64,000 nt of DNA from Nautilus pompilius (GCA_018389105.1 JACATO010000333.1:558001-622000); one strand, 5' to 3'; shown: positions 52,226 to 63,245, counted from the stretch's first letter. Made by a program: numbers and translations. Notes: generated from the letters alone by a model not told the origin.

Positions 52226-55200
52226 TATACTGTTCTAATTCATGTAATCTCACATTTCTCTCTTCTTGGCTCATTCTAATCAATCATACAGTGTAGATTT
52301 ACTACAAAACTAATTATTTTAATGCCAATTGACTTGCTGCCACCAATTGAGTTATTCGTTTGAAGTGGAACATTAATAGCAACTCAGATTGCTTTTATAG
52401 CAGTCATTTGATTTAGTAGTTACTACCTGTACCTAAAGGCTGAAAAAAGTGAGTTTAGTGCAATAATTGTGAGACAATGGATGCTGGGTACAAAGCAGGA
52501 TGCTATCCAGGGCAGTTTCAGTAGCCTACAGCTGTACAATGTGGGCAACTCATTTTATTCTGGGCTGCTTATTGCTTTATGAACTATTCAGTTTATATAC
52601 TGAAGAACATTAGATGCACCCATTGACATTTGTCAGTAAATGCTAGTTTATACTGTAGCTAACAGAACAAAAATTATACACCAATTACGAGTCATTTAAC
52701 AATAATGTTAACACAAAGTGGAAGGTCATCTCAGAGGATTTTAATGTGACATCTGAAGGTTGCAAAGGGTACTGCACAAAAGTCAATAGCAGGTATGCCC
52801 CCCCACAGCATAAACATTGACTCATTGACTTTTATAAAGTTTTGAATGAAGCGCTGTAGTATTTCCTATCACTCTTGATGAATTGCAGTCTCAATATCCA
52901 GATATTTAGTTAGTGAAAGACCTTATGGTATGGGCAGCCACATGAGCACAGGGATGGCTCTGCTGGAGATAGTGTTAAATTGCTCTGGCATCATGAGGTC
53001 ATGTGTTGTCTTTCTGAAATGTGTGAAGTTCACAGTAACATTCAAAGAAAGGGACAATGTTGCCTCTCAAGATTTCCAACCTCTAAAGACCTGGAGCAGT
53101 GTTTCCTGGTGAAAAATAATGCTATCCCACATCATGATGCTTTCTTCCTCCATCTGTGTTAATCTGCAGAACACTCAATGTGGCACCATTCATATGACAA
53201 TGTCACACCCTTAGTTGTCCATCAGCATTTCTTTGGCAAACCATGATTGAACTGATATTGCCTGGTCTAATGTTTGTAGTTAACATTGGAACGATGTGTT
53301 GGTGTCTTATTGGCAATAGAGAGACTGCTGACAATTCCTCATTGATCCTGCTCTACTTTGGTTATTCTAGAAGCTGGAAGCAGTCAGACAAAGTTGTTTA
53401 TACTAAATTTGATGTTCCTGTCTAGGTGTGGTGGCATAAAGTTAACCTGATCAAGGGCAATCTCTAGTGGTGCCTGTCTGCCACAATCATTTCATTAACT
53501 TCTCCATAGTGCTATGTTGACAATTCATTTGTCTTGTTCTGCTGTCAATCTCAGTCTGGCAAGTCACATTCAGAAGCATGTTTGAGCCTTTCCTTTACCA
53601 ACCTTTACACTGTTCAAGGGACATTCTTATTTTGTGCTGCACTGTTTAGTTTATGCTACAAATGCGACATGCATTCTGTTGCATTAATGTTTTTGGTAGA
53701 GACATTAAAGGACCACAACAGTTTTACTGGAGTGAATCTCTCTGTTTCCCTGACCATTAAGGATATCTTTTAATGTAAACAAATATATATGCCAATCTAT
53801 TTCACTTTTGGCTTGGTGCATTTCTTATGTGCTTCAGTATGTTTGTTTCATCAGAAAACCAAGAAATCTACAGTATTTCTTGAGGGAATATTTCACTTAT
53901 TTCTGTTTTTTTTTTAACCACCCAGTTATTTTTTTTACCACAATTATTGTTTGCATAAAAAGATCACTGAACATTATTTTGAAATAATTATTAGGATACT
54001 GATGTTCTAGGCTTTTAATAACTTTTGCACTTTGTCTTGTGTGATATTGTACTACCTTAGAGTAGATTTAAGCTGTTACAAGTCATGTCATAAATGTGGG
54101 TTATCTAACTCTATCCCTGCATCAGTCTTTGTCACATTTAGAAATCATGTTTGTTTACTAACATTTCAAGAGTCTACCAAGTGAGGACGTTAAATATGAA
54201 AACAGTTTTTGAAGGTTTTTTTTTATATTTTTGTTTTTGTAGCAAACAAAGCTGCTGCACATATGTGTATCTTCTAAGAAACTTCCAACATTCCTAAAAA
54301 TTTATTCACATTGGATTTGAAAATTACTCAGACTCCTTATTTTTACAAGTCTTTAATTTTTATCAGAAGAGAAAGAAGATACTATATGGGCATATCAGAA
54401 ATAACTGAGTGAAAAGAAATTGTTCTAAGAGCAGTTTTCCTGTTTTGATTTTTTTAAACCAATACTATTTGTTGTTGAATAAGTAAATTACAAATCTTTT
54501 GTTTTTAATTTGTTCTTTAAAGTTTGAACTTATCCTTGGAATTACTACTTAAAATTAAATGATAAATTACTAAGTGACCAAAAAATGGGAAAATAAATTA
54601 AAGTAAAATTTATAATAGTTTCTACCATATCTACTTCTGAAGTAATAAATAACATAACTTTATTTTATTTATTTATTTTTTTAAATTAAAAATTAAGAGA
54701 AAAGATTTTAAAATTCCACAGATTTCACTTACAGATATTTTTAGAGATTTGACTATGAAATGCTATCAAAGAAAGCTCTGCAAAAATAGTTTCCTTAAAA
54801 ATGTTGACAGAATTTTAGATTATAAAATAAATAATGGAGTAACAAAAAGAAATAATTCTTACCTGCAAGTGGTGGTCCAATTACTGAAGAGATTCCTCGA
54901 ATCATTGACAGCAACCCAAAAGCATTGGTTAGTTTGTCCAAACCCAACAAATCACAAATGATGATCGAAGTCAATGATACAAAAGCAGCTAGAAAACAAA
55001 ATTGCCTTTATTTGAAATACAAATTAGCAATATTGATTCCAATATAAGATTCTCAAGTAGTGTCTTAAACTGTACTTTTCTTTCTTTTAAAAAATTACTT
55101 CCATTGATTTTGTTATTGCATTACATCTTTTTGTTGTTTAAATAGCTTACAATTTTTTTCCAAATCAACAAAAAGCAAAAAGGACTTGATGATCTAATGT

Positions 55201-58200
55201 CCTATAAGCTGTTTGGTTCAGCATTTAAAAGTAGGTTTATTTTACAAGAATTGCTGTGAAATAACATATGATGATAGTAGGCATGGTAGTTTAGGACCTG
55301 CCACCATGTATCATCTGCCACTCACCAAGTATATATTTCTTCTAATGAAATATTTAGTTGCTGCATTAAAAAATGGTCAACTTATTGGGCTGTGACATGA
55401 TTTTTTTATGGCAGCTGAATGACTTTGTAATCTAATGAAATACCATGTTGTGTGCACAGGTATCCTCAATTATATAGTAACATGACAGTTTACTTCAACT
55501 CTTGACATGCAGTCCAGTCAACCAGGACATTAGTAATAAAAGTTTCTCTAACATGCTCATTTATCATTGTATTTTTAATCTCCATTTGGTGGCTTTCATA
55601 AATGAGTCATGATTCTTATTATGAATGTGTATGTAGTCAAAACGAAACTGACAAGTCATTGACTAAATGAATGAATGCTTTTTGCTAATGTCTTCTTTTC
55701 TCTCTCTTGTGTTACTGGTCTTAAAGGGTCTAAAAAAGTTCGTAATTCTCTAAAAAGTTAAAATATAATCCAAATCTACAGATAAACATATGATCCCTTA
55801 TCTTACATTCTTTTGGCTAAAGGTTTCAAACATCACGAGCTTCAATCTGTACCCTTGAAATATCACAGTGGCCATCTTTCAGTTGTTAATTTCACCAGCC
55901 TCTTTTTGACATTGACATTGTTCAATGAAAAATATTAAAATTCTACAAAATGACATTAAGCTTTAAATAAATTAGTTTTAGCACCTTACTACTTTCAGAC
56001 AGTGATCATTTGGGGTTAGGATACAGTGTAAAATTTTGAACATGTAAGGATCAGAAGATCCTAATTGTCATTAGATTTGTTTCATTTACTCTAAGATTGT
56101 TTGTGCATTATTTTTCTACTTAATTCATCAGTGTCTATAATGGTGCACAGTGCCACCACTACCTGATAGAGAGCATTTGCTTGGCACTGTCAACTTTGGC
56201 AGAAAAATTCAAAACTCTTCATTTTTAGAAGTGAGAGGAAACTGGAGTGTCCAGAGCAACTGGCTGGAAAAGGGTGAGAAAAAACTATGCTAGCCAACCT
56301 CAACTGGAGATTGAAAGTGCTCATAACCATGACAATTCAGTAACCTAACGTTGGTCTACTGCATAATTACTTAAATACCAATATCTTATCTGGACATTCT
56401 TTTAAAGGAGAAACATTATTTGGATTATTTGGGTTTCTTATCTAGAACTATGAAATACAGCAAAGCATTGGTTAGTGTGGTTAGAGCCATTTTGAATGTA
56501 AGTATGGGTGTGTTTTCTTGTTGTAGGTTAAAAGTGTTCATTAAATTAGTATAAAGCAGGATGTCTGGTCACTTTTTAGTGACAACAACAAAAAAAATGG
56601 GGCCATTTATTCTGATATGTCTCACCTCTTTTCAGGTGCTATTTTAAAATGTTAGTAAGGAAGTAGTTTCACTTACCGGCATTGAATCCAAACACTGCTG
56701 CAAAGATTGCCATGGAAACATAATCTGCACAGAATGGGGTAAGCATTGTGGCGATGCCTGTTATTACAATGGTGACATTGTTTATAACCAGGCTGTCAAC
56801 TTTCTTCGTATCGGCAAGTACTCCAGTTAGCACCCGGCCGATTGTGTTTGTGATACCTGGAACAGGAGTTGAACAAAATGTTTGTTGAGCACAAAATTCA
56901 CAAAAGCTGTTACTGATGAATATAGTTTAGTGCTAAATTCCATTTTATTCTTATAAGTCTATCCCTTTGATAAAGGGAGAAATTAAATTGTCTCTTAAAC
57001 TAAAGTGAGAATAAATGCCTAAAACAGAAAAGGTAAATGAATCTATTTAATGATCTTGCAATCCATACAATTTCATTGAACAAATTTGTTAACAATTTCT
57101 AATAGCTAAGTTGACAGCATGACATTGCAAACCAGATATATCGTTCTAACACTGGACACTGGGTGGACCATACATTATTTAGCTAGCAGAGTAATGGCTG
57201 AATTAATGATTTTATCCCTTTGTATCTGATTTGTTTTCTATCATCTGTTGCCATCATCAGAAAAATTCTCTTTTTTTAGATAAAATAATTTGAAAAGCTT
57301 TTACTTTTGTTAAGATATGTTTTTGAAGTGTATTCTAATACAAAAAAAACAAAACATTTTTATAAAATTCCAAAGAAAATGTTTATACCTTATTTTATTT
57401 TAGTAAAATAAGTTTATATCTAATACCTTCCTCTATTATTTGAAGCTATTTTTATTTTTTAAGAATTTTGGAAGATTAACAGTGATTTTTTTTTTATTAA
57501 CAATAAATAGATTTGGACTGTGTACTTACCAATAATTGACAACAGGAAAGACGCTTTCTGAGGATCAATTTGTAACTCTTCTGTTGCTCTGGCGGTTAAA
57601 AACACAAAAGGAATGAAATATCCAAGAAATATGAAAATATTTCCAATGCAGATTACTGCAAAGGAGGGATCCAAAAACAATGAAAAATCTAACATTTCTT
57701 GAAGTGTGTCCTTGGCAACTTTCGGAATGCATATGTACTGCCATATCCAGGATTCCTTTTCAAATGTTATTATTCCTGGAATTGTAGTAATACTAGCTAC
57801 ATAGCTAGTGACGTTTGGCTGAGAGCGGAACTGAGGTATGTGCACAATACTTCCACTGTAGAAAATGTCCTTCCGGTATAACGGCCTAGCATAATCTTCT
57901 TTGGGTACACCTATTTCTCTCACCGATCCTCCAGCTTGGATGTTCACTTCAGCTTTACGCCATACTTCTTTGGTTCCATCCTTGTTATATTTTATGACCA
58001 ACTGCTTGGAATCTATCTCTTCGATCAGAGATGCAGTAGCATCATTTGTGTCATCAGGGATGCCATTAGGCAGACTTCCAACTTGACGACCAATTTTTGA
58101 GGACAGCCGCCTTCGTTCAATTGATCTCTCCACATCTGTGCTCCCATCTGGAGTGTCACATGCTGCTGGAGACTCCAAATTAGACCCTGTACCAGATGAC

Positions 58201-61200
58201 TGCCTTTGCCTTTTCTGCTTAAAAGTTTTTGAAGTAGAATCGTTTTTCCATTCTGTTTCTTTTCCGTTTTTAATGGCAACTTCACCAGGGTTGTTGTACT
58301 GGGGCTTACACAGACCTTTCTGTTCCAAAAATTTCTCTGTGTCAGGTATTGGTTCATCTGGAGTCTCGGATGCTGATGGAGATTCCACATTGGACCCAGT
58401 ACCAGATGAATCCCTCCTCTTGCTGCTGTCATCTTCTAAAATCTTAAACTCAGTCTCAGAATCCGGAGATGTTGTGTCCTGGACAATAATTTTTGGAATT
58501 TCAATGGGACTGCTGGCATGGCTGAGAGTGTCTCCTTTATCCGAGAGGGAGAGTTTGTAAGGCCGTGGCTCTTTGCTATCTTGCCGCTTGATGAAAAATG
58601 TACTGGGCAGTGACCCCAGCTCCGATTCATCCTCATTCAGCTGTTTCTCTCGTCGTAGTTTTGCTTCTTGGACTCTTTCAAATACTGTATTTGCATCCTT
58701 GATAGTTCGAATGTATGTGCTTGACTCAGACTCACTGCGGAATCTTTTCCCCTTTGCCTGCTCCTTGATCCTGTCGATCACATTTTTTTCTCGGGGTGGT
58801 AGCTTCTTCTTTACCTTCTTTGGTGGCTCAAGTGGTCTCATCAGCATCCCACACACAGCACCATTAAGGATGAGGCCTGCGATGATGAAGAGTGCATTTT
58901 TCCAGTCGTAGAAGTCCAATAGACTCCTACCCAGTGGTGCAAAGATGAATGTCCCAATCCCTGATCCACAAACTGCGATACCAGTGGCAAGAGCTCGTTT
59001 CCGTTCAAAGTAAAATCCTACACTAACTATGGAAGGGAGATAAATCAATCCTATTCCCAGACCTGAAAAATAAAAAGTACAGACACACACAAGCATATAT
59101 ATAATGTACTCAGGATTGTTGCCACATTCCTGTTAGCACTGAATGTCTTGTAAAAGTCTGTATTTATGATCATTTTACTTTTTTTGTTTTCGGAGAGAAA
59201 ATTTGGAAGATTAGGTAAGATTTTCTATTAGGCCTACTTTATTTTCCATTTGACACAGCAGAACTGATAAGTCGGTAATTATAAATGGTATTTATTCTGT
59301 TCAGCTGAATCTGTGTTGTAACTATCACGATTCTAATTGACTTATCGTTAGCATGTTACTACAACAAATATAAACTGATTTAGCTTCTGTATTGTTGTTT
59401 GTGGTAGGCAGGTATTATCCATATGAATTACAAAAAATCAGTTTTAATCTCAACATCAAGATAATTTCTAGTAAACAAGAAACCAAATATTATCATCATT
59501 ATTGGATGACATGGTAACTAGTCATGTCTTACTGTAGAGTCAAGGACCCTAGTTAAAATCCAAGATGGGATCAGCTTTGTTTGGTGTAGTACCTGCCTAC
59601 ATAGTTTTTTCTCCTCCTTTCCCAGACAGCCAAATGGGTTTCCTTCCACTTCTAAATATGAAAGGTTCTAACAGTGATCCTATTTTTCTTTTGGTGATAG
59701 TTCCTGTCACCTGTGTTTTGTGATTTAGTTGAGAATGTGCCATCATGCAGGATTATTATTATTATTAGATTGTTACAACGGTTTTGTTGGTTTTTTACCA
59801 CAACAATGAGATTTCATATCGTTGCTGAATGTGAAGTTTATTAATCAAAGTAAGTTCCATTACAATCAGTACACTTATGCCATGGAGTAACAAGTACATT
59901 TATACTATTTTTGACAAAAAATCTAGATTTATGGAGTTGATAAACTGTTGGAAGGCAGTTTCATTTGCTGCTTGGTTGGAGGAGGATTTCATATGGAGGA
60001 AGTTGTTGAGGTGTTTGAAAAGGTGGTAGTCTGTGGGAGAAAGATTTAGTGAATGTGAAGAACATCATACCCAAATGTGTTCAGTTTCTGAAGAGTCACT
60101 TTTACAAGATGAGGACAAGCATTGTCATGGAGCAGGATTGGGCCTCTTTGATTCACCAATGTCGACTGCTGTTGGGAGAGTTTCTGATGACCAACATTTA
60201 ATTCACAACAGTACTTTTCAGCTGTGATGGTTTTGCCAGGTTGCGAAAAGTTATAGTGGATGACACCAGTTGCAGTCCACCAGACAGTGACCATGACCTT
60301 CTTTGGCTGGAGTGTGGTTAGGCGCCTTGTCTCTGTCAAGCCACTGTGCTGATTGTTTGCAATTGTTGTAAAGGATCTATTTTTCATCACACGTAATGAT
60401 TCAGTAAAGAAATGGGTAATTTCTGTTTCTTATGACAAGTGAAAAGCAGATCTCCAATTGATGATTTTGTTATTGTTCATTCAACTTGTGAGGCACTCAC
60501 TTGTCAAGCCTTTTCACCTGGCCTATTGCGTTAAGATGCCGTGAAGCAGTTGCAGTGCTTACATCAAGCTCTCCAACAATTTCTTGCACCATTTTTTCTT
60601 GGATTGGCTTCAACTGAGGCTTTCAGATGGTCGTCATGACAGCTGGAAGGACATCCATTATGTTCCTTATCTTCGAGGCTTACATCTCCTGATCGAAACT
60701 TTGCAAACCATCATTGTATTGTGCATTCATTTGCTGTGTCCTCACCCCATGCTTGCTTAATGTTATGCGTTTCACCGCTCGCTTTGTGGCCTAGTTTGAA
60801 CCCATGAAGCAAAATGGCACGTAAAAGTTTCTATCCATGCCTCACTCAGAACCCGAAACAAATATCCATTTTCTGATTTTTAAAAAGGTGGGGTTTTCAT
60901 AATGTATGTCAAAGCACATGCTACGAAACAATATATAACTTATCTACATATACCTTCACAAGCATGCAAAAAATGAACCCCAAATTAACATAAAAACCGA
61001 CAAAAATTTTGTAATGACTTGTTATTGTTATTATTATTATAACACTACTATGTACTGCTAGTATTTTAATCCATTCTTTCTTTCTTTTTTATAGATAAAT
61101 TCTGTTTTCTTTGCATATTTCTGTACAATATTTGTACTGAAATGTTTTTATTAGTCTTTTGTTAAATTGGTGTCCACTTTGTTTTGTTTTTTTTGAGTAA

Positions 61201-63245
61201 TGCTTCCTCCTCCCACAACATACTGACCTTATAGTACATTTGTATGCCATTAAAGTGCAACAGCAGTGTCTAACAGAAGACAAAGGGAAGATGTTCTTAC
61301 TTACCCCCAAGGATGCCGTACAAGACAATGAGCACAGCCACGTTTGGGGAAAAGGTTGCAAGTATAAAGGCAACACAACCAATAATGCTTCCAGCAACTG
61401 CGACAGGACGGCAGCCATATCTGTTGGTCAGTGCACTGACCATGGGACCTTTAAAAAAAATTAATTAGATGAATTTAATTCTTGCACTGAGTGCTTGATA
61501 TCATCAACATTTTTTTATCCTATGTAAGAAAAACATCAACTTTATACGAGGCCTGTCGAAAAAGTATCCGACTTTATTTTTTCCCATGGGAAGTAATGAC
61601 GTTAGGGAGGTAAAAGTGTGCATAGTGGAGCCACATGCCTTCATGCACATGCGTGGTTTTTGGCAGGCTTGCTGGATGCGTCAGTCGCTGTCAAGTAGCC
61701 ATCATGTAAGGTGCTGTACTACTTGTTGCATTTTCATTTCGCCCGTGATGATGGAATGTGTGGAGCAACGATCTTGCATCAAGTTTTGCCAAAAGCTTGG
61801 AGATACCCAAGCAGAAACAATTCGCAAAATTCAACAGGCTTTTGGTGACAATGCCATGGGTATTACCCAAATAAAAGAATGGTACAACAGGTTCAAAGAT
61901 TGCCGCACATCGGTGGAGAGTGACTAGTGTTCCAGGAGGCCTCAACAAGCCGCAATGCAGTTGTTATTGAGAAAGTGCAGACTTTGATAATGGAGGATCG
62001 TCGTTTGACGGTGTGGGAAATTGGTGATCAGGTTGGGATCAGCAAAGTTTCTGCACATGCAATTTTAAAGGAGGATTTGGGCTTACGCTGTGCCCAAACT
62101 GCTTTCTCAGGAACAACAACAACTTCGTCTTGAGGTTTCGCAGGACCTGCTGGATACTGCCAACAGGGATCCTGAGTTCCAGAATACCATGATAACTGGA
62201 GATGAGACGTGGGTGTACGAGTATGACCCGGAAGCCAAAGCTCAGTCATCACAGTGGAAGCACCCAACATCGCCAAAGCCCAAAAAAGCACGTCAGGTCC
62301 GGAGAGGCGTTGTGCATCACGAATACGCACCTTAAGGACAAACAGTTACAAAGAAGTACTATCAGGAAGTCCTCCGACGTCTTTGTGATGCAGTTTGGCA
62401 CAAGAAACCAGATCTGTGGGCCTCGCAAAACTGGCAGCTGCATCATGACAACACTCCAGCTCATTCGTCGCAGCTGATCCAAGGTTTCTTGGCAAAGAAA
62501 GGCATTTCGCTCATTTGCCAGGCTCCTTACTCTTCAGACATGGCTCCTTCTGACTTCTGGTTGTTCCCAAAAATGAAGATGCCACTGAAAGGCTCCTGCT
62601 TTGAGAGCCATTCCGGAAGAAGCATTCCAGACGTGCTTCGAACAGTGGAAGGATCACTGGGCTAAGTGTGTGGAGGCACAAGGGGCCTACTTCAAAGAGG
62701 ATTAGCATTTGAACCCCACCAAATACGTAATATTTTTTCCCAGCCTAAGGTCGGATACTTTTTCGACAGACCTCATATATCCAACAAGGATGTTGTAAAT
62801 GGCTACCTATTTTGACATAAGTAAGACATGAAACATTACCAAATATCTAAGAATTTCTAAGGTGGACAGATCCGAAATGAAAGTGCACTTTTTGTACATT
62901 CTGTTTGTTTGTCTGTCTTTGCAATCTAGCTTATATACATATTTTAATTTTTTTGTAATAATCTTTAAGAAACCAATACTCACCAGCACACAAGTAGGTC
63001 CCTGCCAGTACAGATCCAACAAGTGATGTTTTGCTTTTTGTTTCTTTAAAGTAAACCACAAAGTCTTCCAGAAAGACTCCGAATGAATAAGCAACCCCAT
63101 CAACAAGGATGTTACACACCAAGGATGACATCACGATCACCCAGCCCCAGCCACCATCAGGGGGTGTTGGTATGTAGTTCTCAGTGAAAACCTCCTGAAC
63201 AGCCGGTTCTGAGACAGACACCTGTCGTCGTTTCTTTTCCATCAT
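48927..63245 (-). CDS. SLC16-type (monocarboxylate transporter family) membrane carrier, gene A, six coding exons
   Basis: Joining 63245-62984, 61448-61305, 59062-57530, 56856-56677, 54988-54863 and 49123-48927 (minus strand, all introns phase 1, GT-AG) yields an 813-residue protein without internal stops. PDGGWGW lies at residues 29-35 before TM1, [11 protein letters not shown] at 153-163, a very long polar loop at about 213-595 between TM6 and TM7, [12 protein letters not shown] at 529-540, TM7 at about 603-624 and N650-x-x-x-R654 in TM8. Exon 5 encodes [14 protein letters not shown] and GPPLAG. It is expected to be a 12-TM plasma-membrane carrier. Tyr53 and Asn650 stand where MCT1 has Lys38 and Asp302, so proton-coupled lactate transport is doubtful. 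The loop holds an internal duplication (residues 354-385 and 424-455). Likely parent or sister copy of gene B. Confidence 0.95.
50010..50239 (+). repeat. Left LTR of the rearranged Ty3/gypsy element
   Basis: About 230 bp, matching 52231-52435 in direct orientation with many substitutions and small indels. Confidence 0.7.
50253..50640 (+). pseudogene. gag-like remnant of the Ty3/gypsy element
   Basis: Broken plus-strand frames resemble the gag of animal gypsy elements: 'KLP.F....P.IWF.QVE', 'EV.DLLL' and 'LQQLL...'. Several stops and shifts are present. Confidence 0.65.
50640..52115 (-). pseudogene. pol remnant (RT, RNase H, integrase) of the Ty3/gypsy element, inverted
   Basis: Read on the minus strand, 52115-51850 gives an RT N-terminal region ([33 protein letters not shown]); 51844-51632 gives the FGLFEFLRMPFGLRNA-like segment in degraded form; 51813-51196 gives [32 protein letters not shown] and [10 protein letters not shown], then RNase H traces; 51009-50640 gives [14 protein letters not shown] and GPLPP of the integrase. 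The YLDD core is mutated to HLGN, and frame changes and stops are common. Confidence 0.85.
52175..52229. repeat. (ATT)n-(AT)n microsatellite
   Basis: ATT units followed by AT units, ending at the start of the right LTR. Confidence 0.95.
52231..52435 (+). repeat. Right LTR of the rearranged Ty3/gypsy element
   Basis: Direct match to 50010-50239, starting TGTT and ending near 'ctacctgtacctaaa'. Confidence 0.7.
52690..53780 (-). mobile_element. Tc1-like DNA transposon remnant
   Basis: Minus-strand frames give [11 protein letters not shown] near 52990, like the 'AR...YLQQ' segment after the second catalytic Asp, and VGGHTCY near 52795, like the conserved GGHTRY end of many Tc1-type transposases; 'IQ.FI' spacing between them also fits. 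The N-terminal half is degraded. No inverted repeats were located. Confidence 0.45.
54863..54988 (-). CDS. Gene A coding exon 5 (126 bp): TM9-10 region
   Basis: Acceptor ttttctag at 54989-54996, donor gtaaga. Encodes [20 protein letters not shown] through IGPPLAG, the segment aligned with exon 5 of gene B. Confidence 0.94.
54989..56676 (-). other. Gene A intron 4
   Basis: Donor gtaagt at 56676-56671, acceptor AG at 54990-54989. AT-rich, no recognised element. Confidence 0.85.
56677..56856 (-). CDS. Gene A coding exon 4 (180 bp): TM8-9
   Basis: Encodes [20 protein letters not shown] and two membrane segments to FAAVFGFNA. Asn650 and Arg654 occupy the positions of the TM8 Asp/Arg pair of MCT1. 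Confidence 0.94.
56857..57529 (-). other. Gene A intron 3
   Basis: Donor gtaagt at 57529-57524, acceptor AG at 56858-56857. AT-rich, nothing recognised. Confidence 0.85.
57530..59062 (-). CDS. Gene A coding exon 3 (1533 bp): TM4-6, giant cytoplasmic loop, TM7
   Basis: Acceptor tttttcag at 59063-59070, donor gtaagt at 57529. Begins [20 protein letters not shown], passes [12 protein letters not shown], and ends after TM7 in SFLLSIIG|. About 380 residues between RPLEPPKK and DFSLFLDP are charged and Ser-rich, with many Ser/Thr-Pro pairs that could be phosphorylated. Two copies of a segment beginning SSGTGSN(V/L)ESP occur 70 residues apart. Confidence 0.95.
59063..61304 (-). other. Gene A intron 2
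   Basis: Donor gtaagt at 61304-61299, acceptor AG at 59064-59063. Contains a degenerate mariner (59773-61016). Confidence 0.85.
59773..61016 (-). mobile_element. Degenerate mariner-type transposon (minus strand)
   Basis: Minus-strand frames give [11 protein letters not shown] and [14 protein letters not shown] (N-terminal helix-turn-helix part), [36 protein letters not shown] (second catalytic Asp) and, past a stop, a TDYHLFKHL trace (third Asp), all in mariner order. Ends are a diverged inverted repeat: TTACAACGGTTTTGTTGG on the left and, reversed from the right, TTACAAAATTTTTGTCGG. Several stops and shifts; inactive. It is a different lineage from the element in intron 1. Confidence 0.8.
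61305..61448 (-). CDS. Gene A coding exon 2 (144 bp): TM2-3
   Basis: Encodes [20 protein letters not shown] and two membrane segments to LYGILGG. Acceptor AG at 61450-61449 (poly-T tract upstream), donor gtaagt at 61304. Confidence 0.95.
61449..62983 (-). other. Gene A intron 1
   Basis: Donor gtgagt at 62983-62978, acceptor AG at 61450-61449. A mariner with well-preserved ends fills most of it (61547-62775). Confidence 0.85.
61547..62775 (+). mobile_element. Mariner transposon with near-perfect terminal inverted repeats and broken transposase
   Basis: The ends read GAGGCCTGTCGAAAAAGTA (left) and, reversed from the right, GAGGTCTGTCGAAAAAGTA, each continuing TCCGAC and flanked by TA at 61545-61546 and 62776-62777. 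The transposase is on the plus strand starting near 61750: [19 protein letters not shown], then [46 protein letters not shown] (first Asp), LHHDNTPAH (second Asp) and [17 protein letters not shown] (third Asp). The frame changes at about 61925 and 62090 and has stops near 61927 and 62335, so it cannot make a full protein. Confidence 0.93.
62984..63245 (-). CDS. Gene A coding exon 1: start codon, PDGGWGW signature, TM1
   Basis: Tandem ATG codons at 63245-63240; the first is taken as start. Encodes [16 protein letters not shown] through a phase-1 glycine at donor gtgagt. An acceptor with a long pyrimidine tract (tttttttctccacctcag) ends at 63415, so this exon probably has about 169 nt of 5' UTR and a further upstream exon. 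The 5' UTR includes an earlier ATG near 63400. Confidence 0.93.

Larger units (their letters stand above)
50010..52435 (+). mobile_element. Rearranged Ty3/gypsy LTR retrotransposon with inverted pol
   Basis: Two LTR-like direct repeats in plus orientation start TGTT at 50010 and 52231 and share 'aattcatgtaatc', 'tagttactac' and 'tgtacc' ends. TTGGTGACCCC at 50241-50251, right after the left LTR, resembles the usual LTR/primer-site junction. A gag-like stretch (plus, about 50300-50640) reads [28 protein letters not shown] and [13 protein letters not shown]. The pol region lies on the opposite strand (about 52115 down to 50640) with RT, RNase H and integrase traces in that order. Stops throughout; inactive. 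Confidence 0.85.
49124..54862 (-). other. Gene A intron 5 (5.7 kb)
   Basis: Donor gtaaga at 54862-54857, acceptor AG at 49125-49124. Contains a rearranged Ty3/gypsy element (50010-52435), an ATT/AT microsatellite and a Tc1-like remnant (52690-53780). 53800-54860 is AT-rich with nothing recognised. Confidence 0.85.

Noticed and set aside
58138-58911. Long plus-strand frames opposite gene A exon 3
   Set aside because: Antisense shadows of a conserved coding exon.
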